A stretch of 34,922 nt of DNA, taken from Opitutia bacterium Tous-C8FEB (GTDB lineage: Bacteria; Verrucomicrobiota; Verrucomicrobiia; Opitutales; Opitutaceae). Positions 15,941 to 24,724 of this stretch are shown piece after piece. Under the pieces are notes generated by a model that worked only from the letters and a program-made list of their open reading frames with translations, was not told the DNA's origin and made no database searches. Every line of letters begins with the position of its first letter. Position 1 is the stretch's first letter. A program made the translations under genes and the position numbers. The stretch lies in assembly GCA_002304435.1 (NCBI GenBank), contig NEUZ01000012.1:1-34922 (forward strand). The letters run 5' to 3'.

Positions 15941-18900
15941 GCCGCGAGCCTCTCACCACCGCGATTCCCCGCTTCTCCGTCTCCCGGCCGGTGACGGTCG
16001 TGATGCTGCTCGCGACCATCATCGTGGTCGGCTACATCGCTTACGACCGCATCCGCCTCTCCCTCTTCCCTGAGGACCTCGAGGGCAACCAGCTCCACGT
16101 CAGCGTCACCTACCCGAACGCCTCGCCGCGCGACATCGAGGAAAAGATCACCCGCAAAATCGAGGATATCATCGGCACGGTCCCCGACGTCAGCCGGGTC
16201 ACCAGCTACGCCAGCCCGGGCTACTCGTACACCCGCGTCGAGTTTCGCACCGGCACGCGACTGCGCGAGGCCTACGCGGCGGTCAGCGACCGGATGGACC
16301 GGGTGAAGCCGCTGCTGCCCGACGACGTCGACCGCATTTACGTTCGGCGCTACGATCCCTCCAGCGAGCCGATGATGAATCTCGTCGCGCAGGTGCCGCG
16401 CGAGATGGACGACGCGGCCTACCGGATGGAGCACTTCGTCAAACCGGTGCTCCAGCGCATCGACGGGGTGGGTAATGTCGACATCTGGGGCGTGCAGTCT
16501 CGGGAGATTAGCATCGACCTGATCGACGAGCGCATCCGCAGCCACCGGATCAACGTGACCGCGATGTTGGGCGCCTTGCGCGGCCAGAACCTTGCCCTCG
16601 GCGGAGGCCACGTGATCGAGGCCGGGCGGAAGGTCTACGTCCGCTCGCTCGGCCGCTTCACCTCCCTCGACGAGATCCGGGAGGTGATGATCGACCCGGT
16701 CCGGCGCCTGCGGCTGGGCGACGTTGCGACCGTCTCCTTCCGACAGCCCCGCCGGGAGTGGGTGTACCGCGTGGACGGCCAGCCCGCCATCGGCCTCCAG
16801 ATCACCCGCGACTCGACCGGCAACATCGATCGCATCAGCCGCGAGGTCCGGGCCGCGCTGCCGGAACTGCAGCGCCTGCCCCAGCTCGAGGGCGTCAACT
16901 TCGAGATCTTCAGCGATCAAGGCCGTGACGTCCGCGACGCGATCGCCCACCTCGAGGACGCGGGCCTCTGGGGGGGCATCTTTGCGGCCCTGATCCTCTA
17001 CCTCTTTCTCCGCGCCCCGCGGATGACGGCGATCCTCACGCTCTCCATCCCCCTCTCTCTGCTCTGCACCATCATCGTGCTCTTCTTTATGGGTTGGTCG
17101 CTCAACCTGGCGACGATGATGGGCCTGCTCCTCGCGGTGGGGATGGTCGTGGATAACGCCATTGTCATCGTTGAGAACATCTACCGGCTGCGGCAAGAGG
17201 GGATGGAGGGCCGACAGGCCTCGATCCAGGGCACCGGCGACGTCGGGCTCGCCGTGGTGATGTCCACCTGCACGACCGTGGTGGTATTCCTGCCGCTGAT
17301 TTTGATGGGGCGCGGCCACGAGTTCTCGTTCTGGATGTTGCGCATCGGCGTCCCGGTGATCGTCTCGCTCGTCGCCTCCTTGTTCATCGCGCTGGTTTTC
17401 GTCCCGCTCGCGGCGCAACGGATGTCCCGGGGGCAGCGCCATCAGGATCTCGCCGTGGTCACCTGGCTCCGGGACCGGTACACGCGCGCGCTGCGCTGGA
17501 CGCTCACCCATCGGGTCGACGCCGCGATCGTGGCCCTCGCGGTCCTCGCCTCGCTGTGGATCCCCTATCAGGCGGTCCCGCGCTCCACGAGCGGCCTCCT
17601 CGGCCGTAGCTCCGGGCGCTCGATGCACCTCTACTACGACCTGCCGAGCGGAAATACCTTGGAGCAGACGGACGCCTTCTTCGCCCGCGTGGAGGCGTTC
17701 ATCCGGCAGCACCAGGACTTCTACGGCATCGAGCGCATCGAGACGCGCTTCCGCAACAACAACGGTCGGATCCAGCTCAAGCTGCGCCAGAAGGTCAACG
17801 ACGCCTGGTACGTGGCCGCCTGGGAGAACCTCCTCCTCTCGCTCGACCTCAGCCCCCCTGCGATGGACCGCAACGCGATCGAGGTCCACCTGCGCGACAA
17901 CTTCGAGCTGCCGCCGGGCATCATCTGCCGCTCGATCGCCCGCAACTCCGGCGCGCCGCAGGACAGCGTGATCAGCTTTAGCATCTTCGGCGAGGACACG
18001 ACCACGCTGATCGGCCTGGCCGAGGAGGCCGCGCGCCGCCTCGGCACGATCCCGGGAATGCTCTCGGTCGACACCGATATGGAGCGCGGCGGGCAGGAAC
18101 TCCGCATCACACTCGACCGCGACCGCTCCCGCCGGCTCGGCATTAACCCGCAGGAGGTCTCCGGCGCCATCAGCAACACGATCCGCGGCCTCGAGGTGGG
18201 CCGGATGCCCGTGCCCGATGGTCGCGAGGTCCGGATTTACGCGCAACTTGGCGAAGTCGAGCGGACCCGCATCGACGACGTGAAGACGATGGCCTTCCCC
18301 TCAGAGGCCGGGGTCGAAATCCCGCTTGAGAGCCTTGCCGACCTCTCGATCGGCAAGGCGATGAGCACCATCTACCGCGAGTCGCGCCAGACCGTGATGC
18401 GCATCACCGCCCGCGTGCCGCGCCAAGACTTCCGCACGCTCAACCTAGCGATCGATAAGGCGATGGCCGGCTTCGACCTGCCCCGCGGCTACCGCTTCGA
18501 CCGCGGCAGCTACTTCTCCTCCGGCGGCCAGTCGGAGGCCGCCCTCCGCTTCGCGCTCACCCTCGCCGTTATTTTCGTCTTCCTCCTGATGGGCCTCCTC
18601 TTCGAGTCCTTCATCCTCCCGCTCGCCGTCCTCATCGCGGTGCCGTTCTCGCTCCTCGGCGTCTACTGGACCCTCCACCTCACCAAGACCCCGCTCGACC
18701 TGATGGCGACGATCGGGATCGTCATTCTGGTCGGGGTCGTGGTGAACAACGCCATCGTCCTGATCGACCTTGCGAACCGGCTGCGGGCGGAGGGAGTGGA
18801 GCGGCTCACAGCGCTGCTCGAGGCGGGTCGCCAGCGCTTCCGGCCCATCCTGATGACCACCCTCACCACGGTCTGCGGGATGATCCCGATGGCGGTCGGC

Positions 18901-19137
18901 AACTCGAAGATCGTCGGGGTGCCCTACGCCCCGCTCGGCCGCACGATGGTGGGCGGCTTGCTCGTCTCCGCGTTGCTGACCCTGGTGGTGGTCCCACTCC
19001 TCTACAGCCTGCTCGACGACCTCCGCGAGCACGCGGGGCGGGTCTGGCGCGCCGCCCGCGCGGGCGGGGCCCTGCCTGGGGCCGAGACCACCCCCGGGGC
19101 CGCAGGCTCCCTCGGCCGCGCTGACCGGGCGGACTGA
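15937..19137 (+). CDS. RND efflux permease (second of two)
   Basis: 1066-aa AcrB/HAE1-type permease of normal length. TM1 is RPVTVVMLLATIIVVGYIAY. The TM4 relay segment reads AVGMVVDNAIVIVEN, keeping one Asp and replacing the second with Asn; TM10 has VGVVVNNAIVLIDLANRL. The duplicated periplasmic porter and docking domains are complete (for example GVGNVDIWGVQSREISIDL in the first half and GIIC-containing docking region in the second). Its ATG overlaps the stop codon of the preceding permease by 4 bp, so the two are translationally coupled and probably made in fixed ratio. By analogy with MdtABC, the two could form a mixed trimer; this is inference. The C-terminal 30 residues after the last helix are Gly/Ala-rich. 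The next gene begins 79 bp downstream. Confidence 0.93.
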   Translation: MSREPLTTAIPRFSVSRPVTVVMLLATIIVVGYIAYDRIRLSLFPEDLEGNQLHVSVTYPNASPRDIEEKITRKIEDIIGTVPDVSRVTSYASPGYSYTRVEFRTGTRLREAYAAVSDRMDRVKPLLPDDVDRIYVRRYDPSSEPMMNLVAQVPREMDDAAYRMEHFVKPVLQRIDGVGNVDIWGVQSREISIDLIDERIRSHRINVTAMLGALRGQNLALGGGHVIEAGRKVYVRSLGRFTSLDEIREVMIDPVRRLRLGDVATVSFRQPRREWVYRVDGQPAIGLQITRDSTGNIDRISREVRAALPELQRLPQLEGVNFEIFSDQGRDVRDAIAHLEDAGLWGGIFAALILYLFLRAPRMTAILTLSIPLSLLCTIIVLFFMGWSLNLATMMGLLLAVGMVVDNAIVIVENIYRLRQEGMEGRQASIQGTGDVGLAVVMSTCTTVVVFLPLILMGRGHEFSFWMLRIGVPVIVSLVASLFIALVFVPLAAQRMSRGQRHQDLAVVTWLRDRYTRALRWTLTHRVDAAIVALAVLASLWIPYQAVPRSTSGLLGRSSGRSMHLYYDLPSGNTLEQTDAFFARVEAFIRQHQDFYGIERIETRFRNNNGRIQLKLRQKVNDAWYVAAWENLLLSLDLSPPAMDRNAIEVHLRDNFELPPGIICRSIARNSGAPQDSVISFSIFGEDTTTLIGLAEEAARRLGTIPGMLSVDTDMERGGQELRITLDRDRSRRLGINPQEVSGAISNTIRGLEVGRMPVPDGREVRIYAQLGEVERTRIDDVKTMAFPSEAGVEIPLESLADLSIGKAMSTIYRESRQTVMRITARVPRQDFRTLNLAIDKAMAGFDLPRGYRFDRGSYFSSGGQSEAALRFALTLAVIFVFLLMGLLFESFILPLAVLIAVPFSLLGVYWTLHLTKTPLDLMATIGIVILVGVVVNNAIVLIDLANRLRAEGVERLTALLEAGRQRFRPILMTTLTTVCGMIPMAVGNSKIVGVPYAPLGRTMVGGLLVSALLTLVVVPLLYSLLDDLREHAGRVWRAARAGGALPGAETTPGAAGSLGRADRAD

Positions 19138-19216
19138 GCGGGCGGCCTCGCCCCCCATCGGCGCATTGCCTCCGCGCTCCGCGGGGCCCAGCGTTCCGGC
19201 GTCACCCCGCCCCTCG

Positions 19217-20569
19217 ATGCCGACCCCGACCTCGCGCCGCCGCTTCCTCGCCTCCTCGACCTCCCTCGCCGCCGCCGCCCTCGCTGGCCCCACGGTGGTT
19301 TCCGCCGCCGATGCCCGCCGGCCCGCCCTGCTCGGGGGTACCCCCGTGCACACCGGCCCCTGGCCCGCGTGGCCGGTCTGGGATCCCGCGTGGGAGGAGG
19401 ACTTCCTCCGCGTCTGCCGCAGCGGCCGCTGGAACGCCGCCGGCGGTGGCCCGTTGGCCGATTTCGAGCGCCGCTGGGCCGCCCTCCTCGGCGCCCGCCG
19501 CTGCCTCGCCACCTCCAGCGGCACCACCGCGCTCATCACGGCCCTCCACGTGCTCGGCATCGATGCGGGCGACGAGGTCATCGTCTCCCCCTACACCTTT
19601 GTCGCGACCTACAACGCGATCCTCGCGCACAAGGCCCTGCCGGTCCTCGCCGACACCGATCCCGCGACGCTGAACGTGGATCCCGCCTCGATCGCCTCCC
19701 GGATCACGGACCGGACGCGTGCGATCGTCCCGGTGCACATCTTCGGCCTGCCCTGCGAGATGGACCCGATTAACGCACTCGCCCGCGCCCGCGGCCTGCG
19801 GGTGCTGGAGGACGCCTGCCAGGCGTGGCTCGCCGAGTACCGCGGCCGCAAGTGCGGCACCCTCGGCGACCTCGGCTGCTTCAGCTTCCAGCAATCCAAG
19901 CACATCCCGGCGGGGGAGGGCGGCGCCATCACCGGGATGGACGAGGACCTCGTCGACCGCTGCAACTCCTTCCACAACTGCGGCCGCTCCGTGGGGCGTT
20001 TCCAGGGCAACGGCTGCTTCACTCGCGGGAGCAACTTCCGGCTCACCCAGTTCCAGGGCGTCCTGCTGCTCCGACAGGTCGAGAAACTCGTCGCCGAGAC
20101 CGCGCGGCGGCGCGAAGCGGCCGATTACCTCAACGCGCGCCTCGGGACGATCCCCGGCATCACGCCGGTGCGCCTACCGGCAGAGAGTCGCGGCGTGTAC
20201 CACCTCTACCCGGTCCGTTACGACGCCCGGGCCTTCGCCGGCCTGAGCCGCGATGCCTTCCTGCGGGCCCTGGGGGCGGAGGGGGTGCCGGGCAGCGCGG
20301 TCTACAAGGAGCAGTATTTCGACGGCCTGCTCGACGAGGCGATCGCCTCGCGGGGCTTCCAGCGCCTCTTCCCCGCGGAGCGACTCAAGGCGTACCGGGA
20401 AAGCTTCCAGGAACTCCGGGGCAACCGAGATACCTGCGCCACCGTGGTCGCCCTGCCGCAGACCGTGCTCCTCGCCGGCCGCGCCGCGCTGGACCAGGTG
20501 GTCGAGGCTTTCGCGAAACTCCAGGCCCAGGCCCCGGCGCTCGCCGCGGCCGCGCGCGCGAAGTCCTGA
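19217..20569 (+). CDS. DegT/DnrJ/EryC1/StrS-type aminotransferase with Tat signal
   Basis: 450-aa PLP enzyme of the sugar aminotransferase (AHBA_syn/DegT) family. The chosen ATG is 5 residues before a twin-arginine motif (SRRRFLASS) and a hydrophobic Ala-rich leader to about residue 32; an upstream in-frame ATG at 19166 would add 17 residues and bury the signal. Family motifs: SSGTTALITALHVLGI (phosphate/substrate region, about 100-115), VSPYTFVATYNAI, EDACQAW (about 198-204, with the Asp that pairs with the PLP ring nitrogen), and FSFQQSKHIPAGEGGA with the Schiff-base Lys228. All catalytic residues look intact. Tat export would carry the folded enzyme with bound PLP to the periplasm. Cytoplasmic members aminate nucleotide-linked ketosugars; what an exported one acts on is unknown. 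It leads a plus-strand group with TauE, aldehyde dehydrogenase and MFS genes, but a hairpin and 145 bp separate it from TauE. Confidence 0.9.
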   Translation: MPTPTSRRRFLASSTSLAAAALAGPTVVSAADARRPALLGGTPVHTGPWPAWPVWDPAWEEDFLRVCRSGRWNAAGGGPLADFERRWAALLGARRCLATSSGTTALITALHVLGIDAGDEVIVSPYTFVATYNAILAHKALPVLADTDPATLNVDPASIASRITDRTRAIVPVHIFGLPCEMDPINALARARGLRVLEDACQAWLAEYRGRKCGTLGDLGCFSFQQSKHIPAGEGGAITGMDEDLVDRCNSFHNCGRSVGRFQGNGCFTRGSNFRLTQFQGVLLLRQVEKLVAETARRREAADYLNARLGTIPGITPVRLPAESRGVYHLYPVRYDARAFAGLSRDAFLRALGAEGVPGSAVYKEQYFDGLLDEAIASRGFQRLFPAERLKAYRESFQELRGNRDTCATVVALPQTVLLAGRAALDQVVEAFAKLQAQAPALAAAARAKS

Positions 20570-20626
20570 CGCGCGTCGCGCCGAGCCGGGTGGGGGAGAA
20601 CACGCTTGCCTGCCCGCGCCGGGGAC

Positions 20627-20653
20627 GGGGAACGTCGGGGATGCCCGTTCCCC
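20627..20653 (+). terminator. hairpin after the DegT gene
   Basis: Perfect 8-bp inverted repeat GGGGAACG / CGTTCCCC with an 11-nt loop, followed by a pyrimidine-rich but not T-only tail (TTCCTCCCGTCCC). It may end or attenuate transcription between the aminotransferase and the TauE gene. Confidence is limited by the missing T-tract. Confidence 0.45.
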
Positions 20654-20700
20654 TTCCTCCCGTCCCGCCGTCCGCCCGCGGTCCCGGGGGCCGAATCGCC

Positions 20701-20707
20701 GGGAGGA
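20701..20707 (+). promoter_or_regulatory. ribosome-binding site fixing the TauE start
   Basis: GGGAGGA ends 7 nt before the GTG at 20715. It is one of the few good Shine-Dalgarno matches in this window and supports the GTG rather than longer in-frame starts that run back into the DegT gene. Confidence 0.65.
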
Positions 20708-20714
20708 TGCGGCC

Positions 20715-21443
20715 GTGCCGCTGACCACCTTGCTGCTCTCGCTCGCGATCCTCACCGTCGCGGGGTTCACGCAGGGGCTCACCGGCTTCGGCTTCGGCCT
20801 CGTCTCGATGGCGCTCTTGCCGCTGCTCCTGCCGGTGAAGGAGGCCGCCGTGGTGGTCGCGGTGCTCAATCTCGTCACCTGCGTATTCACGCTCTGGGCG
20901 GTGCGCCGCCACCTGTGCTGGCGCCGCGGCCGCAGCCTGATCGTCGGCTCGGCCGCCGGCGTGCCTTTCGGGGTGTACCTGCTCGCGCACCTCGAGCCGG
21001 CCCCGCTGCTCCGTGCGATGGGGATCGTGCTGGTGGTGTTCGCCGCGGCCGAGCTGCTCTCCGCCCCCTCGGCGCGGCCAAAGGTGCCCGGCTGGCTCGG
21101 TCTGCCGGCCGGTTTCCTCGGGGGCAGTATTGGCGGCGCCCTCAATATGGGCGGCCCGCCCGTGATCGCCTACGTCTACGCCCAGCCCTGGTCCAAGGAG
21201 GAGATCGTCGCCACGCTGCAGCTGGTCTTCGGCGTCAGCGCCCTGCTGCGCGTGACCCTGATCGGCGCGGGCGGGCTCTACACCGCCCCGATGGTGCCGC
21301 TGCTCCTCCTCACCCTAGTGCCGATGGCACTCGCGATTTTGCTCGGCACCCGCCTGCTGCTGCGCGTTCCGCTCGTCCCGCTGCGCCGCGGCGTCGCCCT
21401 CTTCCTCTTCGTCCTCGGCCTGAAGCACACCTTTTTCCCCTGA
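20715..21443 (+). CDS. TauE/SafE family anion exporter
   Basis: 242-aa polytopic inner-membrane protein of the TauE/SafE (DUF81) family, with about seven to eight hydrophobic helices in two halves. The first half opens with AGFTQGLTGFGFGLVSMALL and the second with the matching AGFLGGSIGGALNMGGPPVIAY; this paired Gly-rich motif (GxxGFGxG / GGxxGxxxGxGGP) is typical of the family. The length is usual. Characterised relatives export sulfite, sulfoacetate, sulfolactate or other small organic anions. The stop codon lies 4 nt before the aldehyde dehydrogenase start, so the two genes are almost certainly co-transcribed. The GTG start follows a good Shine-Dalgarno. Substrate is unknown; pairing with a GabD-like dehydrogenase resembles organosulfonate pathways, but no sulfonate enzyme is seen nearby. 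Confidence 0.88.
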   Translation: MPLTTLLLSLAILTVAGFTQGLTGFGFGLVSMALLPLLLPVKEAAVVVAVLNLVTCVFTLWAVRRHLCWRRGRSLIVGSAAGVPFGVYLLAHLEPAPLLRAMGIVLVVFAAAELLSAPSARPKVPGWLGLPAGFLGGSIGGALNMGGPPVIAYVYAQPWSKEEIVATLQLVFGVSALLRVTLIGAGGLYTAPMVPLLLLTLVPMALAILLGTRLLLRVPLVPLRRGVALFLFVLGLKHTFFP

Positions 21444-21447
21444 TCCC

Positions 21448-22881
21448 GTGACCCCGCACCCGCTCTACCTCAACGGCCGCTTCGTCGTCCGGGAAACGTC
21501 CTTCCCGGTGCGGGATCCGGCGGACGGCATCGTGTTCGCTCGGATGTCCTCCGCGGGCGCCGGGGAGACCGCGGCGGCGCTGGCGGACGCCGACGTGGCG
21601 TTCGCGGGCTGGCGGCGGGTGCCGGCGCGGGCGCGCGGGGACCTGCTCCTCGCCATCGCGGCGGAGGTGGCCCGCCGGGCGGAGGAAATCGCGCACGGCA
21701 TCACCCGGGAGAACGGCAAGCCCCTCGCCGAGGCGCGGGCGGAAGTCGCGCTGGGCCTCGACCACCTGCGTTGGTTCGCGGAGGAGGGAAGGCGGGGCTA
21801 CGGCCGCGTAATCCCCCCGCAGGAAGCGGACCGGCGCCAACTGGTGCTGCGGACGCCGATCGGGGTGGTCGGGGCGATCAGCCCGTGGAACTTCCCCTTT
21901 CACCTCGCGGTGCGAAAGGTCGCGCCCGCCCTCGCCGCCGGCTGCCCCGTCGTGCTCAAGCCCGCCAGCGCCACGCCGCTCTCGGCGGTACGGCTCGCGG
22001 AATGCGCCCACGCCGCCGGGGTCCCGCCCGGCGTGTTCCAAGTGGTGGCGGGCCCCGCCGAGGCCATCGCCGGTGAATTCCTCGCCAACCCGCGCTGCCG
22101 CAAGGTGACGTTCACCGGCTCCACCGAGGTGGGCCGCCGACTGGTCGCCGGGGCCGCGGCCGGGCTCAAGCCCCTCGCCCTCGAGCTGGGCGGGCACTCG
22201 CCGCTGCTGGTCTTCGCCGACGCCGATCCCGCGGTCGCCGTCGCGGGCACGCTCACGGCGAAGTTCCGCAACGGCGGCCAGTCCTGCATCGCGGCCAACC
22301 GGATCTACGTCCAGCGTGGGCTCTGGGACCGCTTCCTCGCCGATTTTACGGCCGCCGTTCGCGCGCTGCGGGTCGGGCCTGGCCTCGATCCGGCCACGGA
22401 CATTGGACCGCTCGTCAACCCCGCGGCCGCGGAACTGGCGGCCGCCCACGTTGCCGACGCCCGCGCCCGCGGCGCCGTGCTGCTCTGCGGGGGAGAGCGG
22501 TTACCCGGGGGCGGCGGGTCCTACTTCGCCCCCACGGTGCTCACCGGGGTGCCGCCGGACGCGCTCGGGATGCGCGAAGAGACCTTTGGCCCGGTCGCCT
22601 ACGTGAACCCATTCGATACCGAGGAGGAGGCCGTGGCGGCCGCTAACGCCACGCCCTACGGGCTCGCCGCCTACGCCTTCACCCGTGACCTGAGCCGCGT
22701 GCTGCGACTGGGCGACGCCCTCGAGGCCGGGATGATCGCGGTCAACCACGGCCTTCCCACCGCGAGCAACGCGCCCTTTGGCGGGGTGAAACAGAGCGGC
22801 TGGGGGCGGGAACTGGGCAGCGAGGGCCTCGACTCCTTCCTGGAGACGCGCCACGTGTCGCTGGGGTTCGCTGCCGGTTAG
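21448..22881 (+). CDS. NAD(P)-dependent aldehyde dehydrogenase, succinate-semialdehyde dehydrogenase-like
   Basis: 477-aa class-I-type aldehyde dehydrogenase closest in appearance to GabD. The catalytic machinery is complete: Asn148 in SPWNFPFHLA, Lys171 in VVLKPASATPLSA, the cofactor loop TFTGSTEVGRRL (221-232), Glu246 in LELGGHSP, and nucleophile Cys280 in NGGQSCIAANRIYVQ. FGGVKQSGWGRELGSEG near the C-terminus is also typical. GabD oxidises succinate semialdehyde to succinate; close relatives act on sulfolactaldehyde, glutarate semialdehyde or 2-oxoglutarate semialdehyde, and sequence by eye cannot separate these. Start is a GTG 4 nt after the TauE stop, and the N-terminal YLNGRFV motif is at the expected distance. 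No gabT-like transaminase is adjacent, unless the exported DegT protein is linked, which is unlikely given the different compartments. Confidence 0.92.
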   Translation: MTPHPLYLNGRFVVRETSFPVRDPADGIVFARMSSAGAGETAAALADADVAFAGWRRVPARARGDLLLAIAAEVARRAEEIAHGITRENGKPLAEARAEVALGLDHLRWFAEEGRRGYGRVIPPQEADRRQLVLRTPIGVVGAISPWNFPFHLAVRKVAPALAAGCPVVLKPASATPLSAVRLAECAHAAGVPPGVFQVVAGPAEAIAGEFLANPRCRKVTFTGSTEVGRRLVAGAAAGLKPLALELGGHSPLLVFADADPAVAVAGTLTAKFRNGGQSCIAANRIYVQRGLWDRFLADFTAAVRALRVGPGLDPATDIGPLVNPAAAELAAAHVADARARGAVLLCGGERLPGGGGSYFAPTVLTGVPPDALGMREETFGPVAYVNPFDTEEEAVAAANATPYGLAAYAFTRDLSRVLRLGDALEAGMIAVNHGLPTASNAPFGGVKQSGWGRELGSEGLDSFLETRHVSLGFAAG

Positions 22882-22924
22882 CATTGAACCGCGCCGCAGG
22901 CCTCGCGCAGGCTTCCGCACCCCG

Positions 22925-24226
22925 ATGAGCACCCCCGCCGAGACCCCGGCCGCCCCCTGGTGGAGCGGCGTCACCCGCTACCAATGGCTGGTCCTCGCCA
23001 TCGCCTCGGCAGGCTGGGTGTTCGACACCTTCGAGGGGCAGATCTTCAACCTCACGCGCCGCCAGATGCTCGAGGAAATCCTCGGCGCGGGCGCCACGCC
23101 GGCAGCCATTAGCCAGTGGGGAGACATCTTCCTCGGTATCTTTCTGGCGGGGGGCACCCTCGGCGGGATCCTCTTTGGCTGGCTGGGCGACGTCTGGGGC
23201 CGACGGCCGGCGATGATCGTTACGATCCTGATGTACTCGGTCTTCAGTGGGCTGACGTACTTTGCGACCGAGCTCTGGCAGGTGGGGGTGCTGCGTTTTC
23301 TGGTGGCGATGGGCGTCGGCGGGGAATGGGCGGTGGCGGCCGCGCTGGTGGCCGAGGTGTTTCCCGCGCGGGCCCGGGCGCACGCGGGCGGGATCTTCCA
23401 CTCGACGAGCGTGCTGGGCACGTGGCTGGCGGCGCTCGCGGGGCTGGCCGTCGGCGCGGAGTGGCGCTGGGCCTACGTCCTCGGCGTGCTACCCGCGCTG
23501 CTGGTCCTCTGGGTGCGCGCCGCCGTGCACGAGCCGGAGTCGTGGCGCCAGGCGCGCGCGGCGGCGGCCAAGGGCGACGGGCGCGCGCTCGGGAGCTTCC
23601 GCGACCTCCTCCTCAACCCGCGCTGGGCCGGGCGGGCGTTCCTCGGGATGCTGCTCGCCGCGGTCGGGCTGGGCACGTTTTGGGGCGTCGCCGTCGCGGG
23701 CCAGGACCTCGCGCGCGAGATGCTGCTCCGCGAGGGCGCGTCACCGGCGGTGGCGGCGGAGAAGGCCAAGTTCGCCTACGGCATCCTGCAGACCGCCGGC
23801 GCGGGGCTGGGGATGCTCAGCTTCGGCCCGCTGTGCCTGCGACTGGGCCGGCGACGCGCGTTCATCCTCTTCCACCTCGCCGCTTTCCTCCTAGTCCCGA
23901 TCGTCTGTTTCGTGCCCCGCGATTACCCGACGCTCCTCGCGCTGCTCCCGCTGATGGGGTTCTTCGTCGTCGGCCTCCACGCGGGCTACGCGGTCTACTT
24001 CCCGGAACTCTTCCCGCACCACCTCCGCTCCTCCGGCACCGGCTTCTGCTTCAACGCCGGTCGCATCCTCGCTGCCGGGGTGCTCCTCTTCTCCGGCTGG
24101 CTTAAGTCGCTCCCCGGGATGGACCTGCGTCTGGCCGTCTCCCTACTCGCCACGCTGTTCCTCGCCGGAATCGCGGTCGTCTGGTTCCTGCCGGAGACGC
24201 GCGACCAACCGCTCCCGGAAGCCTGA
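22925..24226 (+). CDS. MFS transporter (sugar/acid symporter group)
   Basis: 433-aa major facilitator with 12 predicted helices. TM1 carries a charged DTFEGQIF (34-41). The loop 2-3 motif A reads GWLGDVWGRRP (about 85-95). TM4 region RFLVAMGVGGEWAVAAALVAE fits the G-rich R-x-x-x-G-x-G-x-G-x-E-W pattern of the sialic acid / aromatic acid:H+ symporter branches, followed by FPARARAHAGG. The C-terminal half contains the MGFFVVGLHAGYAVYFPELFP segment with the PELFP loop common in this branch. It most likely imports a small organic acid or sugar by proton symport. It starts 43 bp after the aldehyde dehydrogenase, suggesting that the imported compound could feed that enzyme. Convergent with the small membrane protein gene at 24289. 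Confidence 0.9.
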   Translation: MSTPAETPAAPWWSGVTRYQWLVLAIASAGWVFDTFEGQIFNLTRRQMLEEILGAGATPAAISQWGDIFLGIFLAGGTLGGILFGWLGDVWGRRPAMIVTILMYSVFSGLTYFATELWQVGVLRFLVAMGVGGEWAVAAALVAEVFPARARAHAGGIFHSTSVLGTWLAALAGLAVGAEWRWAYVLGVLPALLVLWVRAAVHEPESWRQARAAAAKGDGRALGSFRDLLLNPRWAGRAFLGMLLAAVGLGTFWGVAVAGQDLAREMLLREGASPAVAAEKAKFAYGILQTAGAGLGMLSFGPLCLRLGRRRAFILFHLAAFLLVPIVCFVPRDYPTLLALLPLMGFFVVGLHAGYAVYFPELFPHHLRSSGTGFCFNAGRILAAGVLLFSGWLKSLPGMDLRLAVSLLATLFLAGIAVVWFLPETRDQPLPEA

Positions 24227-24288
24227 GTCTGCGACCAGCCCGGGCCCGCGGCCGATAAGGCGCCCGGAGACCAACGCGCGGATCCGGC

Positions 24289-24570
24289 TCAGCCCTGCAC
24301 CTGCTCGCCGAAGCGCGGATCGAGCTGGAGGCGGCTGCGGCCGGAGAAACTGAGGTCCGCCGTGAACAGCCCCGCGGGGCGTTCGGGCAGCGGGGGCGGC
24401 TTGGGCAACGCCCGGCACCGCACCACCGCCGTCATCGGCGCGCGCGAACCCTCCGTCACCTCCGGCGCCGGGATGCGAGCGCGCGCCCGAGCCCGGGCGA
24501 GACGACCGGTCAGGACGAGGGCGCCCGCGGCCAGCAGCGCGAGGGCGAGGAGAAGGAGGGCGGGGATCAT
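24289..24570 (-). CDS. small single-pass membrane protein, unknown function
   Basis: 93-aa hypothetical protein. The ATG is followed at once by a strong transmembrane or signal-anchor helix (IPALLLLALALLAAGALVL), then an Arg/Ala-rich stretch (ARARARAR) that would sit on the cytoplasmic side or mark a stop-transfer, and a Pro-rich soluble tail of about 60 residues ending near LDPRFGEQVQG. No family is recognised. Coding is plausible because it fills the space between the MFS gene (convergent, 62 bp) and uppP (divergent, 154 bp) and no other frame there is better. The upstream frame stays open further but without a leader-like start. The divergent 154-bp region probably holds promoters for both genes, though no clear -35/-10 pair was found. 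Confidence 0.55.
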   Translation of the reverse strand: MIPALLLLALALLAAGALVLTGRLARARARARIPAPEVTEGSRAPMTAVVRCRALPKPPPLPERPAGLFTADLSFSGRSRLQLDPRFGEQVQG

Positions 24571-24724
24571 AATGCGTCGGGGTCGGATGAGAATGCCAGA
24601 GGACGCCTCCCGCGTCATCGGTAGTTCCACGCAATGCCCCCGGGGTACTTTTACGGATTCGTCTGCGCGGTTTCCCCCGGCAAAACCCTTTGCCTGCCGC
24701 CCAATTCCTTGGAACACCTGCTTC

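Noticed and set aside
15856-18246. 796-codon minus-strand open frame opposite the second RND permease
   Set aside because: Same composition artefact; the plus strand encodes a complete, recognisable permease.
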